Below the pieces are notes generated by a model that was not told the origin of the DNA, did not search any database, and saw only the letters and a list, made by a program, of their open reading frames with translations. From Pyrocephalus nanus (Eukaryota > Chordata > Aves > Passeriformes > Tyrannidae): 64,000 bases of DNA. Positions 12,201 to 23,035 of this stretch are shown in pieces. Positions within the stretch are counted from its first letter, which is position 1. Every line of letters begins with the position of its first letter. The DNA lies in NCBI GenBank assembly GCA_038380795.1, contig CM076269.1:4650001-4714000 (forward strand), in the 5' to 3' direction. The position numbers and the translations under genes are program-made.

Positions 12201-15200
12201 TTCTCATCCATCTACTTGCCTTGTAGAAGCAGAAGAATCTGAGGAGGAGGATAAAGAAAACGATAAAGCTGAAGATGATAAGGAGAATGAATTGACAGTG
12301 GAAGACAAGGTGAGGGTGCTGAGCTCTGATACCGGTGCTCAGGGGAGGGTGCAGCGTTACCCTAAAGCTCATGTTATAAAAGCTCACTTGTGTTTTATTT
12401 AGTCCCGTGTAGGAAATTACTTTTGAAAGCCAGTGTTGCCTAAGGAATTGTACCTCGTCCACACTGTGGGATCTTGCTCAGCTGTGTCTGTAAACTTGAG
12501 TTTGTTCAGCTGCTCTGAAACAAATTCTTGTGGTCTGCTGAGTAACGTGGCCTGGTAGTGCAGGGGCAGGCAGGGAGAGCTGCATTCTAGATAACTGTCT
12601 TTAAATGATTGTCCCTTCCTCAGACTACTCTAATAAAGTTCAGAGGTTCATTTAAAAAAAAAAAAAAAAGGTAGATCTAAATAGCACCTTAAACGAAATT
12701 TTCCTCTTGAGGTAATATTGATGCTTGGTGCCCTGATATTTCAGGGGGGAAAAAATTAATTAGGCCAGATCAAGAGACAGTGTGAATTTATGTTCCACTG
12801 AACCATCTTCACTGCAGGCAAAGTCTTGATTGATGCAATAATCTCTTCTGCATATTCCCGTTCTTTTTTTCCTTCTAGTGGTAAACTGTTTACCTCTTAA
12901 AGAAATGGATTCCTTAGGGATTTAGTGTTGGTGTTTGATGTGATCTGTAACCAAGACATTTAATCTCTCATGAACTTCTGGTCTTTACAGGAAAGTGAGG
13001 AGGATGAAGTTGGAAATCTTGAGCTAGCCTGGGACATGCTGGAGTTAGCAAAAGTCATTTATAAGAGGTAAAGACTTGAGTTCTGATTTGGATATATGCC
13101 AGAGAAACTCTGTAAATTGGAGGGTGGCATAAACAGTTAGTGACTGTGGCATATTCTGATCAGGACCTGGAAACTATTTTTTTTTTTTTCTTGATTTAGA
13201 CAAGAAACAAAAGAAGCTCAGCTCCATGCAGCTCAAGCTCATCTGAAGTTAGGAGAAGTTAGCATTGAATCTGGTAAGTAGCGTTAATTCTTATGTGCAA
13301 AGTGTTCAGTTCCACTTTCTGACACTGTTTTGTACTTAAAAATGAGCAGAGGTGAGTTAGTGCTTTCAGGATGAAAACAAATTAGACTGATCATGGTAGT
13401 TGCAGCCATGTGAGAAGCTTTGGCATCAGTGGATGAACTGAGTTGGTGCCTTAAATGAGATAATTGTGCTTTTCCAGAGCAGTGAAAGAAAAATTTGAGT
13501 AAGAAAACCAAACCTTGCCTATGAACTTAGAAGAGACTTATGGAAGTAGAGAGTCACTGAACTTAATTAATAGGAGGTGCCAGTACCATGTCAGAACATA
13601 AAGACTGCAAATTAAAAATGGTTGACTTAGACTTTCCAAAATCCTCAGGTGTAGTGAGGAAAGACTCTTGTGTTGCACAGCAGAAAAAAGGAGTGGGAAG
13701 CAAGCCCCAGGTTTGTGCCTTCTGATGTTTCACCTGCCTTTCCTTTAAAAACATAATTTGATCTTGTTAAATCCAAGTGTATTCCTCTGGGGCAGGCGTT
13801 GGAAAATGATCCAACACGGCTACAAATCGAGGGTTATCTTGTGTCAGTGGAGAGCTTGGCGGGAGGGTGGCAGGGGACTGTCACTGGCTCCAGGTCCATG
13901 TTGCACCTGGGAACCGTCACATCCAATTCGTGGTACCAAGGTTAAACAGGAGGATTTAGTGCCTGGTTTGATCATGCTGGAAGTAGACAAAACACTCCTG
14001 AGAGAACTTAAGGAACTGGACTAGACATCTCTGAGGGGGAGGCGGTGCTGTCAGCTGATCAGCTGAGAGCAGCTCTGACCTCGACTGCCGTGTTCTGTTT
14101 GCAGGGGGGTAACAAAATAAGGAGTGATGGGATGGGGGCTGGGATCGTTTGGAGAATCGGTGTCGTTTGTGAAGGCCTCGTGGCTTTTCTCCCGTAGAAA
14201 ACTACACACAGGCCATCGAGGAGTTCCAGTCCTGCCTGGCCCTGCAGCAGAAGTACCTGGAGGCTCACGACCGTCTGCTGGCCGAGAGCCACTACCAGCT
14301 GGCCCTGGCCTACCACTACAACAGCGACTTCGACGAGGCCGTCCTGCAGTTCGGCAAGTCCATGGAGGTCATCGACAAGAGACTGGGTGAGTGGCTTTCT
14401 CAGGGTCTGTCAGAGAGTTCTGTCAAGGCAGAGCAGACTTGAGTTGTGCTCCCTGCCCGCCGTGCTGGTCTGCAGGCGGTGACAGGCGGACCACACCCGT
14501 AGCAGAACTGCAGAACGGTGTGTGTTAGCAGATAGCTGTCTCTGCATGTTGATAACTGGACAGTTACTTTGTCTCAAGGTGTTTTGCCCTGATAACTGTT
14601 TCACCCCAGCAATTCTGACTGAGAGGATAAAGCAAGCAGAAAGTGGGTCCCCTGAGGACGAGAAGGAGATTGAAGAGCTGAAGGGATTGCTTCCTGAAAT
14701 TAAAGAAAAGATAGAAGATTCAAAGGAGTCTCAAAAGAGTGCAAGAGTAGCTGAGTTGGGACTGAAGGCAACTCTGGTGAGTGTGTCCTGTGGCTTCCTT
14801 TTGACCCAGCATTCTTCCAGTGGAACTTTAAGTAAATCAGTCATGGGACGACCTTGGACTTGATCAGGGGCTGGTGGTTGCTCACAGGTGTTACAGGCTG
14901 TGATTCTGAGAAGGAAACTGAGGCAGCTGTCTTCTAAAGAAAGGATATTTAGTAAGTACCCTGACAGTAATTGTTCCAAGCTAAATGGGAAGTTGATAGG
15001 CTTCTATGGCATTTAATGTGTCAGGGCTGGAGATGATCATGTCTGTCCTGTGTAGAAGTGCAGAGTGCAGTGCTGGGACTTAAAGGGGTTGGGCTTTCTG
15101 TCCCCTGCTCAGCTTGCTTGAATGGTCTGCACACAATCTGTTCACTGCTTCTTCTGCTTTTCTTAAGATTGGAACTACATCTGGCTTTGCACAAAGTGAA

Positions 15201-16855
15201 GACAGTGGTTCTGTTTCCACGGTAAGTTAATTAAAGGTGGATGTTGTTAATTCCTGTCTGCTCCAAGGATTACTGGTTGCAGTTGCTCATGTGTCAATGT
15301 CTGTCTTGTAACAGATTCCAGTAAGAAAAGCAGCTGATGGTGCATCTCAGTGTGTTACAGACATCTCTCACCTAGTCAGGAAAAAGGTGAGTCCAGAAAT
15401 GACTTGTTGGTAATAACTTGACCCTGGTGTAACTTCTTGACCCTGTTGTGTGGCTTCTGTGGGTGTTCTCTGAACAAGGGCTTCCTCTGCTGAGGACCCT
15501 CAAGAGCAGCAGGGCCACCTGCAGACCTCAAGGAAGGGGCAGGGAACCAGGCTGGGCTAGGTTCCCTTCTTTCCAAAAGGAAATGGAGACTTGGGGTTAA
15601 TAAACAGCAAAGCCAGAGTGATGTTAATGATAAATGGTCCCTTACAGAGATAGGTGTTGAGCACTCTGTTCCTTTCAAGGTGTGTGTGTTCTCTGGAGGT
15701 GTTTGTTGATATAAATAAGAGTATCCCCTATAGGAACTTGAGTTTTTATGTTGCCTGTGGCTGTGGCACAGCCTGGCCTCTGTCAGTTCAGGTGTGCCTG
15801 GAGTGACTCAGGTGCTGCTTTCCACGGGTGACTTCAAGTGTTGTAGCTGCCCTAAACTTACCCTGGAACTGTTGCTGGGCTCAGTGGTTGCATTTCCTTG
15901 CCAGAGTGTAATCAGGGATAACTCAGCACTAGAGATTCTGGCACCCAGTGTCTCACTGGAGATTGTTGTGGTTGAGACCTTGGAGCCAGAGCCTCAGAGC
16001 TCAGTTAAACCCTGACACTGAGGTGTCTGCCCTCAGCCTGGCAAGCACAGCTTGGGTGGATAATGTGCAGCGACCTCTCATGCTGAGTTTCTCAAAAAAA
16101 AGATTAAAACTTTTTAAATTTGTACTTAGTGAAGACTATAAACAATTTTGTCTTCAGAGGAAACCAGAGGAGGAGCCTCATCCGGGAGACAACGAAGCCA
16201 AGAAATCTAAACCAGAACCGGCTGTCAATGGTGGTGGTGGGGATCCTGCCCCCAGTGGAAATGAGGTTGCAGCAAAAATGGAAGAGGAGGTGGGCAGCTG
16301 AGCCAGGAGTCTGGGCTGTGCTTTTTATTTCATTTTCCCCCCCGCTCTGTTCAGGGATGGTTCTGTGCCCGGTAGATGTGCTGGTTTTGTTGCCTGCTGG
16401 CCTCCCACAGGGCTTTCCCGATGGGATGAGGAATATTCCCAGTGGGCAGGATGCATGTTGTACTGTGGTGCCTGACCCTGTGTGGGCTGGACAGACCCAG
16501 CTGTGGAGCTTTGTCACCTCTGGGGTTGGACAGACGGGTTCTGGGAGTTTGAGCTGGGCTAAACTCCAGCACAGGGTCTTTCCCCCATTTTTTCATACTC
16601 CTGGGTTTTATTACCCTACCCCTGGGCTGCACTTGTTCATGTCAGTGCTTTTGGGTAGTGTTGGGCTCTGGAGACAAGCAAAGCTCATGTAGTCAGTTAA
16701 ATCTTCAAATTACAGAACCCTTGGGCTGCTGCATGAGTTGGTGCTGTAAGGCAGTGTCTTGTTTTTTTTTTTTTTAAACAAACCCTTCTCTTCTCTTTTA
16801 GACAGAGAAAAGGCCACAAGCAGAATCAGGGGCTGCAGTTGAAAGCACAGTATGA
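6202..16855 (+). CDS. NASP: NASP, nuclear autoantigenic sperm protein (histone chaperone), 15 coding exons
   Basis: Exons: 6202-6263, 6974-7024, 7794-7904, 8439-8519, 8690-8787, 9514-10410, 12227-12309, 12991-13067, 13200-13273, 14198-14386, 14610-14776, 15168-15221, 15315-15386, 16158-16289, 16802-16855 (stop TGA). All junctions keep phase and give 733 codons, against 788 for human testis NASP as I recall it. The protein has an N-terminal TPR (from about residue 38, [14 protein letters not shown]), a very acidic E/K-rich insert (about 135-433), further TPR helices after [14 protein letters not shown], and a bipartite nuclear signal (KKRKPEEE...AKKSK) near the end. NASP is an SHNi-TPR chaperone that binds linker H1 and H3-H4 in nucleus and cytosol and protects soluble H3-H4. 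The ATG in exon 1 is in frame with a second ATG at 6975 ([12 protein letters not shown]). Single best reading; isoform use unknown. Confidence 0.95.
6300..6400 (+). other. G-run block in NASP intron 1 (possible G-quadruplex)
   Basis: Starting about 40 nt after the exon 1 donor, the + (transcribed-RNA-like) strand has many runs of 4 to 14 G with short loops over about 80 nt. This satisfies simple G-quadruplex patterns and could form in DNA or nascent RNA. No function can be read from sequence. Confidence 0.5.
6465..6590 (+). repeat. Imperfect minisatellite-like repeat, four copies
   Basis: Four copies of a CCGGTGGTACC-type core, at 6466-6479 (variant CCGGCGGTGATACC), 6510-6520, 6546-6556 and 6579-6589, are separated by C/T-rich spacers with periods of about 44, 36 and 33 bp. 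It lies within the CpG island in NASP intron 1. Confidence 0.55.
9514..10410 (+). other. NASP: NASP acidic cassette exon (tNASP-specific), 299 codons
   Basis: This exon begins after TCATGTAG and ends at GAAG|GTAACA. It enters and leaves in phase 1 and its 897 nt are a multiple of three, so skipping it leaves the frame open and yields 434 residues. In human, the large exon at this place is the one that separates testis/embryo tNASP from somatic sNASP. The encoded stretch begins [23 protein letters not shown] and then becomes Glu/Lys/Ala/Val repeats with an imperfect tandem repeat at its 3' end. Expression of both forms here is an inference. Confidence 0.8.
10303..10413 (+). repeat. NASP: Tandem duplication at 3' end of the NASP acidic exon
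   Basis: Two adjacent units encode [18 protein letters not shown] and [17 protein letters not shown]. The DNA units are about 54 and 51 bp. The second unit runs into the splice donor: its closing GAAGGT is the exon end plus GT, while the equivalent GAAGGT in the first unit is coding. Confidence 0.75.
10411..12226 (+). other. NASP intron after the acidic exon, no other feature seen
   Basis: This is 1.8 kb of intron without recognisable coding, RNA or mobile-element sequence. A (CTG)4-5 run lies near 12065-12079. The other NASP introns likewise show only short homopolymers (for example A runs near 12653-12669 and T runs near 13179-13190 and 16761-16774). Confidence 0.55.
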
Positions 16856-16949
16856 TAATTCTTTAACCTCGGACACTCCTCTCCTTACAAGGAAAATGGT
16901 TTTGTATATAGTGTATTTTTTCACTTTTTGGCAACTTTTGTATGACTTC

Positions 16950-16955
16950 AATAAA
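16950..16955 (+). terminator. NASP: NASP poly(A) signal AATAAA
   Basis: AATAAA lies 95 nt after the TGA stop in a T-rich 3' UTR and is followed by GATTGTAAGC and a T/G-containing stretch. It is the first and best hexamer after the gene, giving a very short 3' UTR. Confidence 0.8.
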
Positions 16956-16974
16956 GATTGTAAGCAAATAGTCC

Positions 16975-17576
16975 CTGTCACGACCTTCCTCCTGTGCCAG
17001 GTTCCATCTTCTGCTCCTGGCTGTTCCCCTGGGGTGCAGGTCTCAGCCCTGGCCCAGTGCTGGGCTCTTGGTCCCTTGAGCTTCAGCATTTCCATCCACA
17101 TCTGCCTCAGGAGGCAGGAGAAGAGGATGGGATGAGGCAGGCAGGGCTGGCTGCTTGGAAGGAAGGAAGAGCAGTGACTGAAATTCACTGTGGTCTTGTG
17201 TGGGGACAGTCTAGATGTGACCTTTTTTTCCTCTGGTGCATCAGCTCTGTGGTCACAGCTGGGGCTGTGCTTGGGTTCAGTCTCAGCTAAGCCTACAGTG
17301 GGTTCTGGGGGTGCCTTCCTCAGCCTTGAGCAACCTCAAGAGGGTGGGGAAGGCTGATGAAGAGCTTTGTAACATCCTGGACCTTGTTGCATGTGGATTT
17401 TTAGCTCTGCCCCTTAGTGCAGTGAGACCTTGTGGAGATGGAGGCAGTGGTGGCTCCAGGCAGGGCAGGGCTGTCCCCTGTGCAGTGCCAGGTGGGGATG
17501 GGAGCCTGCTCTGGGACACGGGGGGTGTTTATACATAGAGAAGGGCCAAGAAGGGAGGAGCAATGGGCTGAAACCA
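16975..17576. other. NASP-CCDC17 tail-to-tail intergenic spacer
   Basis: About 600 bp separate the poly(A) signals of the two convergent genes. The spacer is GC-rich, and I see no gene or repeat in it. Confidence 0.5.
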
Positions 17577-17582
17577 TTTATT
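17577..17582 (-). terminator. CCDC17: Candidate CCDC17 poly(A) signal
   Basis: TTTATT on the + strand reads AATAAA on the minus strand, about 550 nt past the proposed CCDC17 stop. No closer minus-strand AATAAA was noticed. Confidence 0.5.
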
Positions 17583-18132
17583 AAATATGCAGCAATGTGG
17601 CCTGTGACACTTAAAGCTGGTGCTGGGTTTTGCTGGTTGCCAGGGCTGAGCTGTGCCTGCCTCTGGTCAGGCTTTCCCTACAAAAGGCTGCTGGTGCTGT
17701 GCCTGATGGAACAAGCTGAGCCATGGGGAATGTGATTGTGCTTCTCTGCCTGTCCTCAAACCACCACTGTGAGCAGGATGGAACGCTCATCTGGCTGTGG
17801 GCTCAGTCCTGGGGCGCAAAGAGCAGCCTGAGGTGGAGGCTGAGCTGTGTAACTCTGGCTGTTGGCCTGGGGGTCAGCCTAATGCTGCCTGTCCTCTCCC
17901 TGCTGCCAAACTGCCCAGACCCTCTGCTCCCAGCAGGAATCCCAAATGCTTCTCCCCACCCAGCACTGGGTTCCTGGTGCCATTTACCCAGTCAGTCCCA
18001 AGCCCCATCTTGCTGAACTGAAGTTCAAACACAGGTTTTGCCATCCTTTCATCACCCTAACAGTTAATAAAGCCCCAGTTTCCCCCTCCAGGGTGGTGAG
18101 GGGATGCCATGGCAGTGTGGCCCATTCCTGGC

Positions 18133-20721
18133 TCACCTTCGTGGAGGTTTGTGTTGTTCTGGGGGCTCCTGAGCAGGAGGAGGGTCCTCCAGGGCCACAA
18201 AGGGGCTGAGGGGGAGGCCGTGGGGCACGTGGGCTGTGGGGCTGCCTGGCCCCAGCGCTGGCCTGGGGGGCTCCTGAGAAATAAAAGAAGTGGTGTCAAG
18301 GGCAGGAGGGTCCGGACACTGTCCTGCTACAGGCACAGGCAGGAGCTGCCTGGCCATTCTGTCACAGCACTGAGTGTGCAGAGCAAATTACAGCCCTGCT
18401 CCATCGCTGGGAAGAGACTCACCTGCTCCAGGGGCCTATTCCCAGCTGCAGCCAAGGCTGCTGTTCCCAAATCTTCCCAAGCTTGTACCTCCACACCCCT
18501 CATCCTATCCCAGTTGGCAGCTTCTCCCATCTCCCTTCTTCCCTCCCTGGAGAACTAGAGATTGCCTTGGGCCAAGGCTCTTACCATAAAAAGTTCAGGC
18601 ACAGCCAGGGCTGGTGGCAGTGGGGAGGCCACAGGGGGTGTGAGGATGGGTGGGGGCAGCTGTGGCCCCGCCTGCTCCGCGTGGCATCGCAGCATCCCCA
18701 CCTCTGCCTGGAGCTGGGCCAGCTCCTCCGAGTGCTGCTGAGCCACCCTCGAGCCTGGGGACAGCAATTCCTTGCTGTGGGGTTTGCACTCCCTTTCCCC
18801 AGCATCTGACCGGGCCATTGTTCAGGATCTGGGGGGTTGGGACTCTCCCTGCTCAGTGCAGAGACCCCACCCCGGGCTGTGCAGCTGCAGCCCCCCCACC
18901 TTGCCCATATTTCCATGAGTCATGTCCAGCCCAGGGGCTCTGATGCTGCAGCCCCAGAGGCAGCCAGGGGCTGTGGGGTGCACAGCTGGGGACCCACTTC
19001 CCTAGGACCCATCACCTACCAGCGTCGGCTCTCCTCTCCCTCCTGACCTTCAGCGCCAACACTTCATCTTCCAGACGCCAGTTTTCCAGCTCCACAGCCA
19101 ACAGTGCCGCATCCAGACCCTGTGTGCCAGTGCCAGGCGGCTCTGCTGGCACAGCCGGGGGTGCCTCAGGTGCCGGCTGTGGAGTCACGGTCCCTGCAGG
19201 GAGACGGGGCTGGGGTTGGGGCTTACCCATCCTCCTGCCCCCACGCAGCCCTGGGGTTCCTCTCTCCAGCACCGTGGCCTCCAGCTGGAGGTGGAGCAGC
19301 TGGTCCAGGATGGCCGGGTCGTGTCCCCCAGCGCGCAGGTAGGACAGTCGCAGTGCCCTGCCAGAGCCCCCGATCAGCCATCACTGGGCCGGGTGGGACG
19401 CTCTGCTGGACTTGCCGTGACCCACAGCCCCTCACCTGGCCTCGGCAGAGAGTGGCCCCACGGGTGGCAGGAGGGCGTCGAGGTGGAGAGTGGCCCTGGG
19501 GAGGAAATGGAGGCAAATGGCGGGGTGAGGAAGCCAAAGGCTCCCTGATGGAGAGCACCCCACTGGGCTCTCCCCTGGAGGTGGCAGAGCCCTGTGCCCC
19601 CACCTCAGGCCGGGGCTCACCTGTGCTGAGCTGCTTGCACCCATCTGAGCTGCTCCTTTGGGGCCTGCAGGACCTGGCCCAGCCCCAGCTCCCCCTGCTC
19701 GGGCTGGGGCCTCACAGCCCCCAGTGCCGCCAGCTGCCGGCACAGCCCTGTGGGACGGTGAGGGGACAGGGGGGCTCAGCACGGCCCCCACAGCCCCACT
19801 CCCTGGGGGTCGCTGCACCCCACACGTGCCCCCAATCATTCCTAAACCGCTGCCAGTGCCTACCTTCCCTCTGCTGCTCCAGCTGCTGGGTCCTGGCCCG
19901 GATCTCGGCCATTTGGCGTTTGTGGGCCTCCAGCAGCTCCTGTGGCGGCTGCTGCTGTCCTTGTGGCGGGCCCGGCTGCTGGGGGGGCTCTCCCTGCTGC
20001 ACAGGGGGTTCAGCGGGCAGGAGGGGCCGGCCCCCCACCAGCCGTGGGGTGTGGGGAGCTGTGGGGGTGCTGGTGCCCACAGGGGTGGGATGTTCACCCT
20101 ACCTCCGCCGGGGGCCTCCTGGGCCCGGGGTCGGCCGTGCGGAGCAGGGCCCTCTCGCGGGGGGTGAGCACGGCCCCCAGGGGAGCCCCCCGTGCCCACC
20201 CTGGTCCCCGCTGTCCCCACACGGCCGCTGAGACCCCGGGAAGCTCAAGGCGATGGTGGGGCTCAGGGCGGTCCCCATGCTGGGACACCCCGACCTCGCA
20301 GACAAAAACAGGAAGGAAAGGGTGAAAAAAAATCCCCTCACACATATATTTTTCTGCCTTTGGTAAAATAAGCACCGAGGGCTGCCCGCGTGGTGCAGGG
20401 GTGGGAGGGCAGAGCGTGGCCCCAGCTCAGGCCAAGCTGGATCCAGCCATGCAGGCCGAGATGCTGCTGCCCAGCCCAGCCCCTGTCCCTGTCCCCATCC
20501 TCATCCCTCCTCCCCCTCCCCGTTCTGTGACAGACCCAGCTCCGGATTACCGAGGTGTCCTGTGGCCTTCCTGCCGTGCCCTCCACAGGCAGAGGGTTCC
20601 CCGCATGGAGGCAGGAGCTGCCGAGCTCCGGGATGCCGAGGCACAGCTTCTCCTGGTGCGCCCGCAGGAGCGGCCGGGAGCTGAAGGCCATGCGGCAGCG
20701 GGGGCACAGGGAGCTGCCCAT
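18133..20721 (-). CDS. CCDC17: CCDC17, coiled-coil domain-containing protein 17, ten proposed exons
   Basis: Minus-strand exons in transcript order: 20721-20551, 20210-20103, 19996-19864, 19747-19621, 19495-19436, 19357-19227, 19193-19020, 18805-18585, 18554-18423, 18273-18133 (stop TGA 18135-18133). Phases agree throughout and give 465 codons. Exon 1 starts MGSSLCPRCRMAF and holds a C-X2-C-X12-H-X4-C zinc-finger-like motif (residues 6-27). Exons 3-7 encode a Gln/Glu/Leu/Arg-rich coiled coil. PLSAEARALRLSYLRAGG and LLAVELENWRLEDEVLAL align by eye with human CCDC17 as I remember it. A proline-rich segment (LPPPILTPPVASPLPP) follows in exon 8. Function is unknown in the family. The first eight exons are well supported; exon 2's acceptor and exons 9-10 are guesses from splice sites and phase. 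The human C-terminal region with its FYDFLRG-like motif was not found. Confidence 0.75.
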
Positions 20722-21780
20722 GCCCGGTACTCTGGGAAGCAGAGCCTGGTGGGGGTCACTCCGGGGGGCCACCCTGCCAGGGAGAGGGCTGGGTGCAGGC
20801 TCAGACCTGCCGGGTGTGTTGGCGCTGTTTGGAGCCGCTGTTGCTATGCTGGACGCTGGGCCGGGCAGGGAGCGCGGCCGCACCCCGGGCCTCGGCCATT
20901 CCCATTGTTACCGAGGGCACCGGAAGGGGGAAAAAAAATAAAAAATGGCTTGGGCACCTGAGCAATCCACAGAAAACAAGATGAGGGTGGTTCTGCAGAG
21001 CTCCCCCTCCCTGGTTACAAAACATTCTCTGCCTCGGGGTGCTCCTTTTCTGCCTTGCACAGTCCTTGCAGCAATCCCAGTTCTTCTCTTCCAAGTGGCT
21101 GTCAGCACGGATTTAAAGGTGAGGGAGCTTTTAAACTTACTCCATTTCTTGCCAACAGTGCACACAACAGGTATGCATAATTTGATTTAAATGGATGTAG
21201 GAAGTTAATTTTTTTAAACATGGACGGCCTTTTCCAGCCAAAAGCCACGTTGGATGGGACCAAAGCACAAAGACACTGAAAAAGAATGAGGCAATCTGTA
21301 AAATGTGTTTTACGGGAGTCCCAGCACTTCCCCAACCATTCCAAGGCAGATCCAGCCCCTGGAGCTCAGTTTCCAGAAGGCAGTGATGAAGAAATGCCCC
21401 ATTACTCCTCTCACCTGGGGTTCCCTGCAGAGGCAGCATCACCGTGGTGGTGGGAGCTGAAAAGCAGAGGTAGCACAGTTACACCTGATAATGCTGACAG
21501 TGCTCCCTTGAGCCCAGATGCAAAGATTCACGGCTAAACATTACAATTTTCTCACACCTCTGTCCTCCCTGCCTGGCCAGGAGTGGATTAGAAACAAACA
21601 GGAACAACCTCAGCACAGCAGGCCCAGGGTTTCACTCTTGCTGTGCAACTCCATCCAACCCACTTACAAACACCGCCCAACACCCGAGCGCCTTCCACTC
21701 CAAAACCTTTGTGCACAAGCTGAACTTACACAAGACACTAAAATAGCTTAGGCCACAACTGAGTTGTTTGTAAAATTCTT
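20722..21780 (-). other. CCDC17 upstream region and GPBP1L1-CCDC17 intergenic spacer
   Basis: A GC-rich patch at about 20700-20930 (with GCGGCCGC near 20874) is the likely CCDC17 promoter. No TATA box is evident. The rest, 20950-21780, is ordinary sequence in which I see no gene or repeat. Confidence 0.4.
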
Positions 21781-22244
21781 TTTAATCTAATAGAAATGTT
21801 TTCATGAATTTTTAAAAAAGATTTCAATGAAAACAGCTTTGGATTCAGACATTCCCTTGCCACGTTGTGAACATAAACAGCAGCATTGCACTAGGAACAA
21901 GTGACACCGACCGGTCGAGCTTCACCGTTTTGTATGAAGCGGAAAAAAAAAAAAAAGAGCAAACTGCTTTAGTAGGAGATAATTGCCATTATTTTCTTTA
22001 AAAAAAAAAACAACACCCAAGCATGGGCTGTCATCTCAGCATTGTTCTCCCTCTCCCTTCTTACAGGAAGAGTTCAGTTCCTGCAGTCTGAGCGCTACAG
22101 CAATGTTTGCCAAGTGGAAATATAGAGTGGGAGAAGAAAAAGTTTATCCCCAGTGCTATTGAACCCCCAGAGTTTCAGGTCCCTTAGAGGTAAGCTCTCC
22201 TTACATAAGAAAGACAATTAGAATTGGCAAACTGATGCAAAATA

Positions 22245-22250
22245 TTTATT
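22245..22250 (-). terminator. GPBP1L1: Candidate GPBP1L1 poly(A) signal
   Basis: The minus strand reads GGAATAAATATTTTG here, about 790 nt past the stop. An ATTAAA at 21786-21781 is a possible distal site, and AATAAA hexamers at about 22991-23010 lie close to the stop. The true end cannot be chosen from sequence. Confidence 0.35.
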
Positions 22251-22463
22251 CCAAGTTAGTTATTTTTGATGCAGTAGTTTTTCCCCCTCATACAGACTCA
22301 ATGTGATAGTCACTTTTTAAAATCTGTAAATAATGTTATCAAAATAATCTTAATCTTTGAAATCTCACAAAAAATTTATATTTTACAATCCACCCTGAAT
22401 ATCAAGGCTGCAAGAAGAAGAACACAAACAATTCCTATATCCAAATATTTTACAGCTGTACCC

Positions 22464-22572
22464 AAAAAAAAAAAAAAAAAAAAAGAAAAAAGAAAAAAAG
22501 AAAACCACAAACGCCTGGTTAAGTGATGAAGCTCCCCGAGCCGCCAAAAAAAAAATAAAATAAAATAAAATA
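22464..22572 (-). repeat. A-rich tracts, (A)21 and (AAAAT)n, in the GPBP1L1 3' region
   Basis: The + strand has an uninterrupted A run at 22464-22484 followed by AAAG-type repeats to about 22504, then (A)9 and an AAAAT-type repeat at 22546-22572. On the transcribed minus strand these are poly(U)/UUUUA tracts, probably in the 3' UTR or just beyond it. Confidence 0.8.
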
Positions 22573-23035
22573 TCCATGTTATTAGCATTAATTTAACATA
22601 ATTAGAACTTCAAAAGCCATTTTTGTCATCGACAATGATTGTTTTAGCACACCGTTACCGCGCGGCACTGGGCAATGCGGCGGCACTGTTAGAAGCTTGT
22701 TGTTGCAGAGATCAGTCAGCCACTTGTGTCCTGCTCACACGACTGAACTTGTGCACTGCCCCACAAGGGATTTCTGTCAAAATTTGCTAGCTGCACAAAC
22801 TTCTAGTAAGCATTAGGGCAAAACCAAAAGAAAAAGCTAAAGAAGCCAATTTTCTCTCTTCTTTGGGATACAATTATTTCCCTTGTGCATGAAGTATCAA
22901 CAACAAAAGAAAAAAACTGAACAGACTGGAGACAGAATAAACTCTGTTTAGTTTATACAACCCCAAACACGTGTTGAACTATGAACTGAGTTTATTGGGT
23001 TGGTTTTATTTATTTTAATTTTATTGTGCCCAGTT

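Noticed and set aside
12172..12402. Apparent ORF starting MSGKHSNN at NASP exon 7
   Set aside because: The first residues are intron. The true exon starts at 12227 after TTGTAG and the ORF runs past the donor at 12310.
13790..14040. Possible old retroposon fragment in a NASP intron (ends near TGGACTAGACATCTCTGAGG)
   Set aside because: Only a short CR1-like tail resemblance. The rest does not match any repeat I can recall, so it is not claimed.
19104..20231. Plus-strand 375-codon open frame over CCDC17
   Set aside because: It is antisense to the CCDC17 exons, Pro/Gly/Cys-rich low-complexity translation, with no family similarity.
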